DNA of 41,649 nt from an uncultured Chryseobacterium sp. (GTDB lineage Bacteria > Bacteroidota > Bacteroidia > Flavobacteriales > Weeksellaceae): assembly GCA_913777465.1 (NCBI GenBank), contig CAJYRQ010000001.1:1-41649 (forward strand). The letters run 5' to 3'. The notes under the pieces were generated by a model, which saw only the letters and a list, made by a program, of their open reading frames with translations, ran no database searches and was not told the DNA's origin. A program made the translations under genes and the position numbers. This document shows, one piece after another, positions 1 through 7,789 of the stretch. Position 1 is the stretch's first letter. Every line of letters starts with the position of its first letter.

Positions 1-197
1 GGGAAATCATCAACGGTAATTTCATCATGGAAGCCTTTGGACTGTAAATGGAGAGAGGAAAATTCTTTTGGTACGGTGATTTTTTCTTCAAAGTAAATAT
101 GTAAAAGGTTCTCTTTCTCTTCAAAGCGCACAATCTCGAAATAAGAAATTAAATATTCGGGAAGCAGTAATTTCAAAAGTTCGTTCTCACTAGACAT
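1..197 (-). CDS. Transposase N-terminal part (partial, runs off window)
   Basis: An open frame starts at an ATG at 195-197 and runs leftward off the window; 65 codons are visible, beginning MSSENELLKLLLPEYL and continuing with an acidic stretch and IVRFEEKENLLHIYFEEK. From memory this matches the short proteins called 'ISAon1 family transposase N-terminal region' in Flavobacteriia; the family name is recollection and the sequence itself contains no catalytic residues. The same start occurs at 41566 on the other strand with scattered substitutions. It lies about 50 bases inside the element end, the usual place for the first gene of an IS. Confidence 0.7.
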   Translation of the reverse strand, partial: MSSENELLKLLLPEYLISYFEIVRFEEKENLLHIYFEEKITVPKEFSSLHLQSKGFHDEITVDDF

Positions 198-250
198 TCA
201 ACAAAAATAAAACTTTATCTTTTTCTCCCCAACTTTTGTAACTGATCCAC
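1..250 (-). mobile_element. Insertion sequence end, left copy (partial)
   Basis: Read on the minus strand, bases 250 down to 114 match the other end of the window (41513-41649) with about six differences in 137 bases. The shared stretch includes a non-coding terminal part (about 198-250) followed by the start of a transposase-like gene. The outer boundary is put at about 250 because the two copies stop matching there. Only the transposase-5' end of the element is inside the window. The exact terminal base and any target duplication cannot be set from one end. Confidence 0.8.
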
Positions 251-612
251 AAATAAACCTAACGGGTTTTTAAAAAACTGTGAGGTTAGGAATACTAAAT
301 CAATATTTTTATATACAGAAACGGAATTAATAAGAAGTTCTTTGGATTTTTGTTATCGTCGATTTGATCATAATTATTGATCGAGTGCTGAAGAAGTGTA
401 AAAGATCAATAATGGTGAAACAAATACAAAGCGATCTCATTAGAAATTGTTTTTAATTATTAATTATAAAAATGATATTTCGCTTGTGAAAAGACAAATA
501 AATCAAATATAAATTTTATATTTGTCACCGTTCAAAGTCTGATCTTTGAGACTTTCGGATACAGAAGGAATCTTTCCTTGAAATTATTGAAAAAATAATC
601 GACTTATACATT
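251..612. other. Non-coding stretch next to IS end, with imperfect palindrome
   Basis: No credible gene is present on either strand. Just inside the IS end, 259-290 holds an imperfect palindrome with arms CCTAAC and GTTAGG around a GTTTTT/AAAAAC core, resembling dispersed palindromes in flavobacterial intergenic DNA. A -7-like box lies at 517-524, listed separately. The rest is AT-rich with nothing else recognised. Confidence 0.5.
517..524 (+). promoter_or_regulatory. Putative -7 box (TATATTTG) for the lipoprotein gene
   Basis: TATATTTG fits the Bacteroidota -7 consensus TAnnTTTG and lies 88 bases before the ATG at 613. No clear TTG/TTTG sits 17-23 bases upstream, so the assignment is tentative. 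Confidence 0.4.
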
Positions 613-990
613 ATGAAGAAACTATTTTTACTCTTGTTTACTGCTTTTTTATTTGTAGGCTGCAGCAAAGATGACGATACGATCTACGATTTCATCGGAA
701 CATGGGCCGGAACTTATGAAGGAACTGAAAAAGGCGACTGGAACATCGTTGTGGCAACCGACGGAAAAGTAACGGGAACCATGCACTCCGACCAGACTAC
801 CGAAAACTACTATATCTCAGGATATGTGAGCGAATCAGGTGATCTTAATGCCACCATCGGTTCTCCTGATGATGGGGAGTTCAGAGGGACGCTGACAAGA
901 GAAGATAAAAAAGCCAGCGGAACATGGACCAATGCTGTTCCGGCAACCGTAAGATCCGGTACATGGAAAGGGGCTAAAACATCCAAGTAA
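613..990 (+). CDS. Small surface-exposed lipoprotein, function unknown
   Basis: The 125-residue product begins with a lipoprotein signal peptide: MKK, a hydrophobic run, then a lipobox ending in VGC with Cys17 as the lipidated residue. The residues just after it, SKDDD, match the Bacteroidota lipoprotein export signal (a Lys followed by acidic residues), which sends lipoproteins to the outer face of the outer membrane. The mature part is short, rich in Gly, Thr and charged residues, with alternating patterns such as GTWAGTYEG and SGTWKGA that suggest a small beta-sandwich or barrel. No family is recognised. The gene is monocistronic, with a -7-like box upstream and a strong terminator at 1013-1039. 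Confidence 0.85.
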   Translation: MKKLFLLLFTAFLFVGCSKDDDTIYDFIGTWAGTYEGTEKGDWNIVVATDGKVTGTMHSDQTTENYYISGYVSESGDLNATIGSPDDGEFRGTLTREDKKASGTWTNAVPATVRSGTWKGAKTSK

Positions 991-1012
991 ATATTTTTAC
1001 AAGATAATACAG

Positions 1013-1039
1013 GCTGTCCGGTTTCGGACAGCTTTTTTT
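1013..1039 (+). terminator. Rho-independent terminator after lipoprotein gene
   Basis: GCTGTCC (1013-1019) pairs with GGACAGC (1026-1032) across a six-base loop and is followed by seven T residues. It sits 23 bases after the stop of the lipoprotein gene. Confidence 0.9.
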
Positions 1040-1092
1040 ATGATCTATTGTAAAAGCATCTGCCTTACGGTCCCACAAAAACATAATTTGCT

Positions 1093-1100
1093 TATATTTG
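1093..1100 (+). promoter_or_regulatory. Putative -7 box (TATATTTG) for the NlpC/P60 gene
   Basis: TATATTTG matches TAnnTTTG and lies 26 bases before the ATG at 1127, a typical leader length. It also argues against any start upstream of it, such as 1040. No clear -33 TTTG is present. Confidence 0.5.
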
Positions 1101-1126
1101 TAAACAGCGTAAAATTAAAGGAAAGT

Positions 1127-1699
1127 ATGAACGACAGAATCTTTTGCAGAAAGCCATCCATCCGAAATTTATGGCTCTTATCCGCGCTTTCTTTACTGGC
1201 GGTCTCTTGTGGAAGCTCGAAAAAAGTATCCGCTAAAAAAAAATATTCCTATAAAAATGTAGCTAAAACGGAAAACCTCCGTAAGCTGGATTCCCGTTTT
1301 GACGGTAAAGTTTCAAAATCAATTAATGAACTTCTAAAGGATGCTGAGAAATACCTCGGTGCACCCTATAAATTCGGCGGAAGCACTTCTTCAGGATTCG
1401 ACTGTTCCGGATTTGCTCTGAAAGTTTTTGAAGAAAACGATTACAAACTTCCGAGAAGGTCGGCAGACCAGGCTGAAACGGGCAGCGAAATCGATATAAA
1501 AGAAGCGAAGCCCGGAGACCTTTTGTTTTTCGCGACGGCCGGTGGCACCAAAGTTTCTCATGTTGGAATCGTTCATGACATCGGTAATGATGGGGAAGTA
1601 CGCTTCATCCATGCCTCAACCACCAAAGGCGTTATTATCTCCTCGCTGAACGAAGCTTATTGGAATAAAGCCTATCTTCACGCCAAAAGGGTGTTGTAA
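1127..1699 (+). CDS. NlpC/P60 family cell-wall hydrolase lipoprotein
   Basis: A 190-residue C40-family peptidase expected to cut peptide stems of peptidoglycan. The catalytic set is visible: Cys93 in GFDCSGFALKVF, His145 in HVGIVHD and His162 in the FIHAS stretch. The N terminus has a membrane segment ending in AVSCGSS, with Cys28 as probable lipidation site; the following residues are Lys/Ser-rich, not acidic, so it probably stays on the periplasmic face. The frame is open back to 1040, but the -7 box at 1093-1100 and the well-formed signal peptide favour the ATG at 1127. It stands alone between a terminator and a 364-base gap. Confidence 0.9.
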   Translation: MNDRIFCRKPSIRNLWLLSALSLLAVSCGSSKKVSAKKKYSYKNVAKTENLRKLDSRFDGKVSKSINELLKDAEKYLGAPYKFGGSTSSGFDCSGFALKVFEENDYKLPRRSADQAETGSEIDIKEAKPGDLLFFATAGGTKVSHVGIVHDIGNDGEVRFIHASTTKGVIISSLNEAYWNKAYLHAKRVL

Positions 1700-2063
1700 A
1701 CGAAAAAGCAAGGTAAAAAGTAGAAGAAAGCTAAATATGAATACCTTTTAAACCATTAAGAAATATGAAGATTTTAAGGTTTGATTAAGATAAAATCAAA
1801 GATTTTATTTAAAGTTTACTTAAAGCGAAGCTCAGCTTAATTTTACTAAACACCTTAATAAATCTTAACGGTTTAATTAACATAACAAACAATCCTGTCA
1901 GATAATCAAATAACCTGATTGTATCTGTTGAAGTAAGAAAACTCCCAACATCCGGTTTCCCGCTTCCAACTGCTCAATACTTCATCCCGCTTAATCTTAA
2001 GCTGAGCCTTTATCTTCCCCTAAACTTTTGTATCTTTGGCGCGAATAATTTTAAAAGAGAAAC
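1700..2063 (+). other. Non-coding gap before dapD with putative -7 box
   Basis: No gene of useful length occurs here. The sequence is AT-rich, with loosely repeated TTAATCTTAA-like words and AAGCTCAGCTT/AAGCTGAGCC pieces. A -7-like box TATCTTTG is at 2031-2038, 26 bases before the dapD ATG, and is the likely promoter for dapD and perhaps the genes after it. No terminator with a T-run was seen after the NlpC/P60 gene. Confidence 0.45.
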
Positions 2064-2876
2064 ATGTCGTTACAACAAACTATTGAAAATATCTGGGACA
2101 ACAGAGAACTATTGCAGAATGAAGACAGCCAGAAAGCCATCAGAAAGGTTATTGCCCTGGTCGATAAAGGAGAGCTCCGTACTGCTGAGCCTACCGAAAA
2201 CGGATGGCAGGTAAACGAATGGGTGAAGAAAGCAGTAGTGATGTATTTCCCGATCCAGAAGATGGAAACCATTGAAGTAGGCCCGTTTGAATTTCATGAT
2301 AAGATGCCTTTGAAGAGAAACTATGCTGAAAAAGGAGTTAGGGTTGTACCGCATGCCGTGGCCAGGGAAGGAGCTTATATCGCTCCGGGCGTTATCATGA
2401 TGCCGTCTTATGTGAATATCGGTGCTTATGTGGATTCCGGGACCATGGTCGATACCTGGGCAACGGTAGGAAGCTGCGCACAGATCGGTAAGAACGTTCA
2501 CCTGAGCGGCGGTGTTGGAATCGGTGGCGTATTGGAACCATTACAGGCTGCTCCGGTTATTATCGAGGACGATTGTTTCTTAGGTTCAAGATGTATTGTC
2601 GTAGAAGGCGTTCATGTAGAAAGAGAAGCGGTTTTAGGTGCAAATGTCGTTCTGACAGCTTCTACAAAGATTATTGACGTAACCGGCGATACTCCGGTAG
2701 AAATCAAAGGAAGAGTTCCGGCAAGATCGGTAGTGATTCCGGGAAGCTATACCAAAACTTTCCCTGCAGGAGAATACCAGGTTCCATGTGCGTTGATTAT
2801 CGGTAAAAGAAAGGAATCCACAGACAAGAAAACGTCTTTGAATGATGCGTTGAGAGAGAACAATGTAGCCGTTTAA
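2064..2876 (+). CDS. dapD: 2,3,4,5-tetrahydropyridine-2,6-dicarboxylate N-succinyltransferase
   Basis: A 270-residue protein of the usual DapD length. It transfers succinyl from succinyl-CoA to tetrahydrodipicolinate in the succinylase branch of diaminopimelate/lysine synthesis, in the cytoplasm. The middle shows the left-handed beta-helix of hexapeptide repeats (about residues 100-200, e.g. GAYIAPGVIMMPSYVNIGAY, VGSCAQIGKNVHLSGGVGIG), with the family's GGVLEPLQAAPVIIEDDCF segment. It overlaps the next start by one base (TAATG), so the two are probably translated together. Since diaminopimelate feeds peptidoglycan, its place before envelope-glycan genes fits a cell-surface theme. Confidence 0.96.
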   Translation: MSLQQTIENIWDNRELLQNEDSQKAIRKVIALVDKGELRTAEPTENGWQVNEWVKKAVVMYFPIQKMETIEVGPFEFHDKMPLKRNYAEKGVRVVPHAVAREGAYIAPGVIMMPSYVNIGAYVDSGTMVDTWATVGSCAQIGKNVHLSGGVGIGGVLEPLQAAPVIIEDDCFLGSRCIVVEGVHVEREAVLGANVVLTASTKIIDVTGDTPVEIKGRVPARSVVIPGSYTKTFPAGEYQVPCALIIGKRKESTDKKTSLNDALRENNVAV

Positions 2877-3553
2877 TGAAAAAGGTACTTTTTGTTTCCG
2901 TTTTACTGGCTGCTGTTTCTGCATTGCTTTATTTTTCATATCATTTTTATTTTTCACAGAATAGGGTCAGAAATAAGCAAAGCAGTCCTGTGAAAGCACG
3001 TAAAGTTTCGATGCCGGAAGTTTCCGCAGAAAGTAAAAATATAATAACCAATCTGGAAAAATTCAGAAAAGCAGTTATCAGTAATGATGAGGAAACTGTT
3101 GAGGGCTTTATAGAATTTCCCATAGATGTTAATTGGGTGAATATCTGGACGTACAGCCGTGATATTTCTGCTGATTCTGTAGGAGCAGCCCTTTTAAAAG
3201 AGGATTACCTTTTGAACAAGAATGAAATATTTTCAGATGTATTTAAAAAACTTTTAAAAAAAATTGATTTTAACGGATTAAAAGAAAATAACCGGGTAGG
3301 ATCTGTTATAAAATATAACGACGGAAATACATACAGTATGGAAGTCAAAATCCAGTCTTTGAGTAACAATGATATCATGGATGGAATTTGTTTCGAGGTT
3401 GTTAATGACAGCGATGCTTATGATAATAAATATTATGATTCAATAGTTGAAAGCAACAATAAGAGTATTCATAAATATTTTTGGGTGGCGCAACACTTTT
3501 TTAAAAAAGATATGAAAGGCAACCTCAGGCTTTCATATATTAATATTATGTAA
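2876..3553 (+). CDS. Membrane-anchored protein of unknown function
   Basis: A 225-residue protein I do not recognise. It opens with MKK and a hydrophobic segment (about residues 4-27), which could be a signal peptide or a single anchor; no lipobox Cys follows. The rest is hydrophilic, with a Ser/Lys linker and then an alpha/beta region containing TNLEKFRKAVISNDEETVEGFIEFP, a pattern reminiscent of periplasmic proteins in which a short helix precedes a 'length of stay' phrase like VEGFI.FPI; that resemblance is weak. The start overlaps the dapD stop, and the GT87-like gene follows 4 bases later, so it is co-transcribed. The sequence is more AT-rich than dapD. Confidence 0.75.
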   Translation: MKKVLFVSVLLAAVSALLYFSYHFYFSQNRVRNKQSSPVKARKVSMPEVSAESKNIITNLEKFRKAVISNDEETVEGFIEFPIDVNWVNIWTYSRDISADSVGAALLKEDYLLNKNEIFSDVFKKLLKKIDFNGLKENNRVGSVIKYNDGNTYSMEVKIQSLSNNDIMDGICFEVVNDSDAYDNKYYDSIVESNNKSIHKYFWVAQHFFKKDMKGNLRLSYINIM

Positions 3554-3557
3554 TGTC

Positions 3558-4736
3558 ATGAAGAAAAATTTTAAAAATAAATTCTTATCCATCCTTCTAA
3601 ACCCCAAATATATTTTTGGGGTTTATTTGATTATCGCTGTGTTAACAGCCGTTTCCAAATACCTGAGAGGGAATTCCATCAACAATTACCTGATCTTTAA
3701 AAATGTATTTTTTAATACCCTTCACGAAAGAAATCTTTACCTGCAGTATCCCGATCTTTATCAGGATTCAAACCATTACGGGATCTTTTTCAGCCTGCTG
3801 ATTGCACCTTTTGCGCTGATGCCGGACTGGCTGGGAATCTGTCTTTGGAATGTTGCCAATACTTCAGTCTTTCTCTACGCCATCTATAAACTACCTTTTT
3901 CGGATCCGAAGAAAGCCCTGTTTGCTTTATTCTGTCTGCAGGAATACATTACATCCTCCCTGTATTTCCAGTTTAATATTGCGCTGGTGGCGCTTCTGGT
4001 TCTGGGAGCGGTTTATATCTATGAAAACAAAGAAAAGAACGCTACTGCAGCCATGATGGTCGGGTTTTTCGTGAAAATTTACGGTATTGTGGGATTGACG
4101 CAGTTTTTCTTCATCAAAGATAAATTCAAATATATTGTATCGGCTGTGGTGATTGGGATACTGTTTTTTGTGATCCCGATGATTTATTCGAGTCCAGCAT
4201 TTGTTGTGCAGAGCTATACGGACTGGCTTCAGTCGCTGGCCGAAAAGAACGGGCAGAACCAGGGACTCACTTCCTATCAGGATATTTCCCTGATGGGTTT
4301 TGTAAGAAGAATTGTCGGTGATGCATCGATCTCCAATCTTACTTTTCTGGCATTCGGCTTACCGCTTTTTGCCGCACCGTATATCCGAATCAGTCAGTAT
4401 AAAAATTATGCATTCCAGCTGATGATCCTGGCTTCCTCACTGCTGTTCCTGGTTCTGTTCAGCTCAAGCTCGGAATCTCCGACCTATATTATTGCCGTAG
4501 TGGGCGTGATGGTCTGGTTTTTTCTTCAGAAAAAGAGAACGCCTTTGGTCATTGGTTTACTGGTTTTCGTCATTGTTTTAACGTGCTTTTCCACTTCGGA
4601 TCTGTTCCCGAAATTTGTAAGGGAAAACTACATCATCAAATACTCTCTGAAAGCCGTACCTTGTATTGCTGTTTGGTTCAGGGTGATTTATGAACTGTTG
4701 ACCAAAGATTTTCAAAAAGAGTATAGCCTGAACTGA
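3558..4736 (+). CDS. Polytopic membrane glycosyltransferase, GT87/DUF2029-like
   Basis: A 392-residue protein with about ten hydrophobic segments and an early periplasmic-type loop carrying NNYLIFKNVFF...LYLQYPDLYQDSNHYGIFFSLLIAPFAL. That loop is characteristic of the GT87 (DUF2029) family of GT-C transferases, which move a sugar from a polyprenyl-phosphate carrier on the outer side of the inner membrane. The neighbour at 4741 is a polyprenyl-phosphate glycosyltransferase type GT2, the expected supplier of such a donor. Sugar and acceptor are unknown. The gene lies 4 bases after the previous stop and 4 before the next start. Confidence 0.8.
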   Translation: MKKNFKNKFLSILLNPKYIFGVYLIIAVLTAVSKYLRGNSINNYLIFKNVFFNTLHERNLYLQYPDLYQDSNHYGIFFSLLIAPFALMPDWLGICLWNVANTSVFLYAIYKLPFSDPKKALFALFCLQEYITSSLYFQFNIALVALLVLGAVYIYENKEKNATAAMMVGFFVKIYGIVGLTQFFFIKDKFKYIVSAVVIGILFFVIPMIYSSPAFVVQSYTDWLQSLAEKNGQNQGLTSYQDISLMGFVRRIVGDASISNLTFLAFGLPLFAAPYIRISQYKNYAFQLMILASSLLFLVLFSSSSESPTYIIAVVGVMVWFFLQKKRTPLVIGLLVFVIVLTCFSTSDLFPKFVRENYIIKYSLKAVPCIAVWFRVIYELLTKDFQKEYSLN

Positions 4737-4740
4737 TCCT

Positions 4741-5670
4741 ATGAAAAAAATTTCAATTGTAATCCCGGCCCATAACGAAGAAGGAAATGTAGTACTTGTC
4801 CATCAGAAAATTAAGGAAGTTTTTGCAGGATTGCCCCATTATGACTTTGAAATTATTTTCGTGAACGACGGCAGCAGGGACAATACTCAGGAAAAGCTTG
4901 AAGAACTGTCCGCACAATACGAGGAAGTGAAATTCATCGAATTCTCCAGGAATTTCGGGCATCAGCCTGCCGTAAAGGCAGGGATGGATCTGGCTCACGG
5001 AAATGCCGTAATCTCTATGGACGGCGATCTTCAGCATCCTCCCGAAATGATTCCGGAAATGATCAGGAAGTGGGAAGAAGGCTATGATATCGTTTTTACC
5101 ATCCGGAAATATCCAAAGCAGATTTCTTACTTTAAAAGAAAAACGTCTGACTTTTTTTATAAGATTTTATCCAGTCTCTCCGACGTCAACTTAACCAAAG
5201 GCGGCGGTTCGGATTTCAGGCTAATGGATGCCGGTGCGGTGGAAGTCATGCGTAACCTGAATGAAGATGATCTTTTCCTCCGCGGCCTTACCAGCTGGAT
5301 GGGCTTTAAACAGGCGGGAATCGAATTTACGGCCAACGAAAGACTGTCCGGGGAAAGCAGCTACAACCTCAAAAAAATGATTACTTTTGCTTTTACGGGA
5401 ATTACCGCTTTCAGTGTAAAGCCGTTATACATTGCGGCTTATCTGGGATTCCTTTTTTCAGGGTTTTCCGTGTTGGGTTACGGAATTTATGTGCTGTATT
5501 CATTCATTGCCAAAACGGAAATCTCCGGCTGGGCTTCGCTCATCATGACGATTGTCTTTTTCGGAGGATTGCAGCTGATCATTCTCGGGATCATCGGAAT
5601 TTATTTAGGCAAAATTTTCAAACAGGTTAAAGAACGGCCCAATTATATCATTAAAAACAAAAACTTCTAA
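4741..5670 (+). CDS. Family 2 glycosyltransferase, polyprenyl-phosphate (GtrB/DPM1-like) type
   Basis: The 309-residue product has a cytoplasmic GT-A domain: PAHNEEGN at 9-16, FVNDGSRDNT near 40-49, the metal-binding DGD at 94-96 in MDGDLQHPPEM, and GGGSDFRLMD near 157-166. Two C-terminal membrane helices (about 225-252 and 262-290) give the GtrB/DPM1 topology. Such enzymes transfer a sugar from a nucleotide donor to undecaprenyl or related lipid phosphate. Its place directly after the GT87-like gene suggests it makes the lipid-linked donor for that enzyme; this is inference from order. The next gene starts on the base after its stop. Confidence 0.9.
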   Translation: MKKISIVIPAHNEEGNVVLVHQKIKEVFAGLPHYDFEIIFVNDGSRDNTQEKLEELSAQYEEVKFIEFSRNFGHQPAVKAGMDLAHGNAVISMDGDLQHPPEMIPEMIRKWEEGYDIVFTIRKYPKQISYFKRKTSDFFYKILSSLSDVNLTKGGGSDFRLMDAGAVEVMRNLNEDDLFLRGLTSWMGFKQAGIEFTANERLSGESSYNLKKMITFAFTGITAFSVKPLYIAAYLGFLFSGFSVLGYGIYVLYSFIAKTEISGWASLIMTIVFFGGLQLIILGIIGIYLGKIFKQVKERPNYIIKNKNF

Positions 5671-6447
5671 ATGGTTTTACTAAGTTTTGACATCGAGGAA
5701 TTTGATATGCCATTGGAATACAAAGGTAAAATTCCTTTCGAAAAACAGCTTTCAATCTCACAGACCGGTCTTGAACGGATTTTGAACATCCTTAAAAAGC
5801 ATCAGGTGAAAGCCACGTTTTTCTCAACTGTGGTCTTTGCCGAAAACAGCAGAACTCTTATTGAAAGATTATTGAATGAAGGTCATGAACTGGCTTCCCA
5901 CACCTGGTTCCATTCCGAATTTGAAGAAAAGCACCTGAAGGAATCGAAAGACCGCCTGGAAGAAATCTTCTCTGCAAAAGTGACGGGATTGCGGATGCCG
6001 AGAATGATGCCAGTAAGGAAAAATGCCGTTGAAGAAGCGGGATATTCCTACAATTCGTCGGTTAATCCTACCTTTCTTCCGGGAAGATACAACAACCTGA
6101 AAGTTTCGAGAACTTATTTCAAAGAAGGAAAAGTAACCCAGATCCCGGCTTCGGTTTCACCCAACTTCAGAATCCCTTTGTTCTGGCTGAGCTTTCACAA
6201 TTTTCCGTTGTCCTTTTACAAAAAGCTGGCTTCCGATACCCTAAAAAAAGACCGTTATCTCAATATCTATTTCCATCCGTGGGAATTTGCGGAAATAAAA
6301 GAGGAAGCTTTTAAACTACCCGGTTTTACCGTAAAAAATTCAGGAGAAGAGATGGTCAGAAGGTTTGATGATTTCGTTTCATGGCTAAAAAATAAAAACC
6401 ATACCTTTGGTACCTTCCAGGAATTTCAAAAACAGATCGAATCATGA
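5671..6447 (+). CDS. Polysaccharide deacetylase (NodB-like) family protein
   Basis: A 258-residue carbohydrate esterase 4 type protein. The first motif is FDIEEFD (6-12) and the metal-binding His pair is His77/His81 in ASHTWFHSEFEE. KATFF (47-51) is the usual strand just after the helix. No signal peptide is present, so it probably acts in the cytoplasm on a lipid-linked or nucleotide-linked sugar and not on finished wall polymer. The next gene starts inside its last codons (4-base overlap, ATGA), and it follows the GT2 gene without a gap. Confidence 0.88.
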   Translation: MVLLSFDIEEFDMPLEYKGKIPFEKQLSISQTGLERILNILKKHQVKATFFSTVVFAENSRTLIERLLNEGHELASHTWFHSEFEEKHLKESKDRLEEIFSAKVTGLRMPRMMPVRKNAVEEAGYSYNSSVNPTFLPGRYNNLKVSRTYFKEGKVTQIPASVSPNFRIPLFWLSFHNFPLSFYKKLASDTLKKDRYLNIYFHPWEFAEIKEEAFKLPGFTVKNSGEEMVRRFDDFVSWLKNKNHTFGTFQEFQKQIES

Positions 6448-7538
6448 AGATAGCCTATGATGCCAAAAGATTTTTCCACAACACGTCAGGGCTGGGCAAC
6501 TATTCCCGTGATCTGGTGAGGATCCTCTCCCAATATTTCCCGGAGAACGAATATCTTCTTTTAAACAAAAACAAATCGGAACGCGGTGCGGATATTTTAC
6601 AGCATCCCAACGTCCGTTTTGTGGAAACCTCAAAAGGACAGATGTCACGGCAGCTCAAAATGGGAAAAGATGCCCAGAAGACAGGAGCCGATATTTTCCA
6701 TGGACTGTCCGGCGAACTTCCGCTGAAATGGGATAAAACCCCGGTTAAAAAAACAGTGACCATTCACGATCTTATTTTCGTCCGGTATCCAGAATACTAT
6801 TCCTTTTTCGACCGTAAAATCCATTTCTGGAAATTCAGAAAGGCAGCAGAATCGGCAGATAAAATCATCGCTATTTCGGAACAGACCAAACGCGATATCA
6901 TTCAGTTTCTAAAGGTTCCCGAATCGAAAGTGGAAGTTATTTACCAGGGCTGCCATCAGGCTTTTAAAGAGCAGCAGCCTGAGGAATTATTTATTAAAAC
7001 AAAAGAGAAATTCAGACTTCCGGAAAAGTTTATTCTCAATGTCGGAACCATCGAGGAACGCAAAAACCTGCTTAATATAGTGAAGGCGTTAAAAGATACC
7101 GGTATTCCGTTGGTAGTCGTTGGCAAAAAGACAAAATACTTCAAAAAGGTAGAACGGTTTGTTCAGCAGAACAAAATTGAAGTCCGGTTTCTGGAAGGTG
7201 TTTCCATGGACGAGCTGGCCATATTATATAAAATGGCGGAAATATTTATTTATCCCAGCCTTTTCGAGGGATTCGGGATCCCGGTGATTGAAGCTCTGTT
7301 CTCCAAAACAGTGGTCATTACCAGCAATACCAGCTGCCTTCCCGAAGCCGGCGGACCGGATTCCGTCTATATCGATCCCAAAAATCCGCTTGATATCGCA
7401 GCAAAAATTAAATTTTTATGGGACAATGAAGCCGAACGCAAACGCCGTGCTGATAAGGGTTTCAGCTTTGTTCGGAAGTTCAACGACGAACCGATTGCCC
7501 GGCAGCTGATGAACTTTTATGAAAAAATTATTTCATAA
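6444..7538 (+). CDS. Family 4 glycosyltransferase
   Basis: A 364-residue retaining GT-B transferase. N-terminal start IAYDAKRFFHNTSGLGNYSRD gives the donor/acceptor loop typical of mannosyltransferase-like GT4 enzymes. The C-terminal nucleotide-sugar domain has NVGTIEERKN near 190-205 and the EX7E motif Glu275/Glu283 in FEGFGIPVIEAL. It is the last gene of the envelope-glycan cluster, overlapping the deacetylase by four bases; the his promoter begins six bases after its stop. The sugar cannot be told from sequence. Confidence 0.9.
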   Translation: MKIAYDAKRFFHNTSGLGNYSRDLVRILSQYFPENEYLLLNKNKSERGADILQHPNVRFVETSKGQMSRQLKMGKDAQKTGADIFHGLSGELPLKWDKTPVKKTVTIHDLIFVRYPEYYSFFDRKIHFWKFRKAAESADKIIAISEQTKRDIIQFLKVPESKVEVIYQGCHQAFKEQQPEELFIKTKEKFRLPEKFILNVGTIEERKNLLNIVKALKDTGIPLVVVGKKTKYFKKVERFVQQNKIEVRFLEGVSMDELAILYKMAEIFIYPSLFEGFGIPVIEALFSKTVVITSNTSCLPEAGGPDSVYIDPKNPLDIAAKIKFLWDNEAERKRRADKGFSFVRKFNDEPIARQLMNFYEKIIS

Positions 7539-7543
7539 AATTC

Positions 7544-7573
7544 TTGAAAGTTTAAAAATTAGTCCTACATTTG
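7544..7573 (+). promoter_or_regulatory. his operon promoter (TTG-N19-TACATTTG)
   Basis: TTG at 7544-7546, 19 bases, then TACATTTG at 7566-7573 fits the Bacteroidota -33/-7 consensus very well. It lies 18 bases before the leader-peptide ATG and is the probable start of the histidine transcript. Confidence 0.8.
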
Positions 7574-7591
7574 TACCCTAATTCATCAAAA

Positions 7592-7639
7592 ATGAAACCG
7601 AATTTTTTAACCGTACATCATTATCATCATCTCTGCTAA
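7592..7639 (+). CDS. hisL: his operon leader peptide
   Basis: A 15-codon frame reading MKPNFLTVHHYHHLC and then TAA. Four of fifteen codons are His, clustered as HHYHH near the end, as in attenuator leader peptides. It follows a good promoter and precedes a terminator hairpin and hisG. When charged histidyl-tRNA is short, the ribosome should stall on the CAT run and favour the antiterminator. Far too short for routine gene calling, but the His run, position and downstream hairpin together are convincing. Confidence 0.88.
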   Translation: MKPNFLTVHHYHHLC

Positions 7640-7716
7640 GACGGACCTGATTGATATGTTACGAAGTTAAAAATCAAAATAAGAAAAACCGTCTGAGTAA
7701 ACAGGCGGTTTTTTTG
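7639..7716 (+). terminator. his attenuator: terminator hairpin with competing segment
   Basis: AACCGTCTG (7687-7695) pairs with CAGGCGGTT (7702-7710) across a six-base loop, followed by a T-run, giving an intrinsic terminator 74 bases before hisG. AGACGG at 7639-7644, overlapping the leader stop codon, is complementary to CCGTCT at 7689-7694 in the 5' arm, so it can form an antiterminator. AGACGG could also pair weakly with CCGT at 7611-7614 inside the leader reading frame, as a pre-emptor. The switching model is inferred from the pairing. Confidence 0.85.
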
Positions 7717-7789
7717 TTTTCGAATTCTTCCCGGGCAATTTGTTTCAATAAACCATTTCTTTTTACTCAGGCACAGCAAAAGTGAACTT

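Noticed and set aside
1040-1126. Upstream extension of the NlpC/P60 gene
   Set aside because: It includes the -7 box and terminator region and would place the signal peptide internally.
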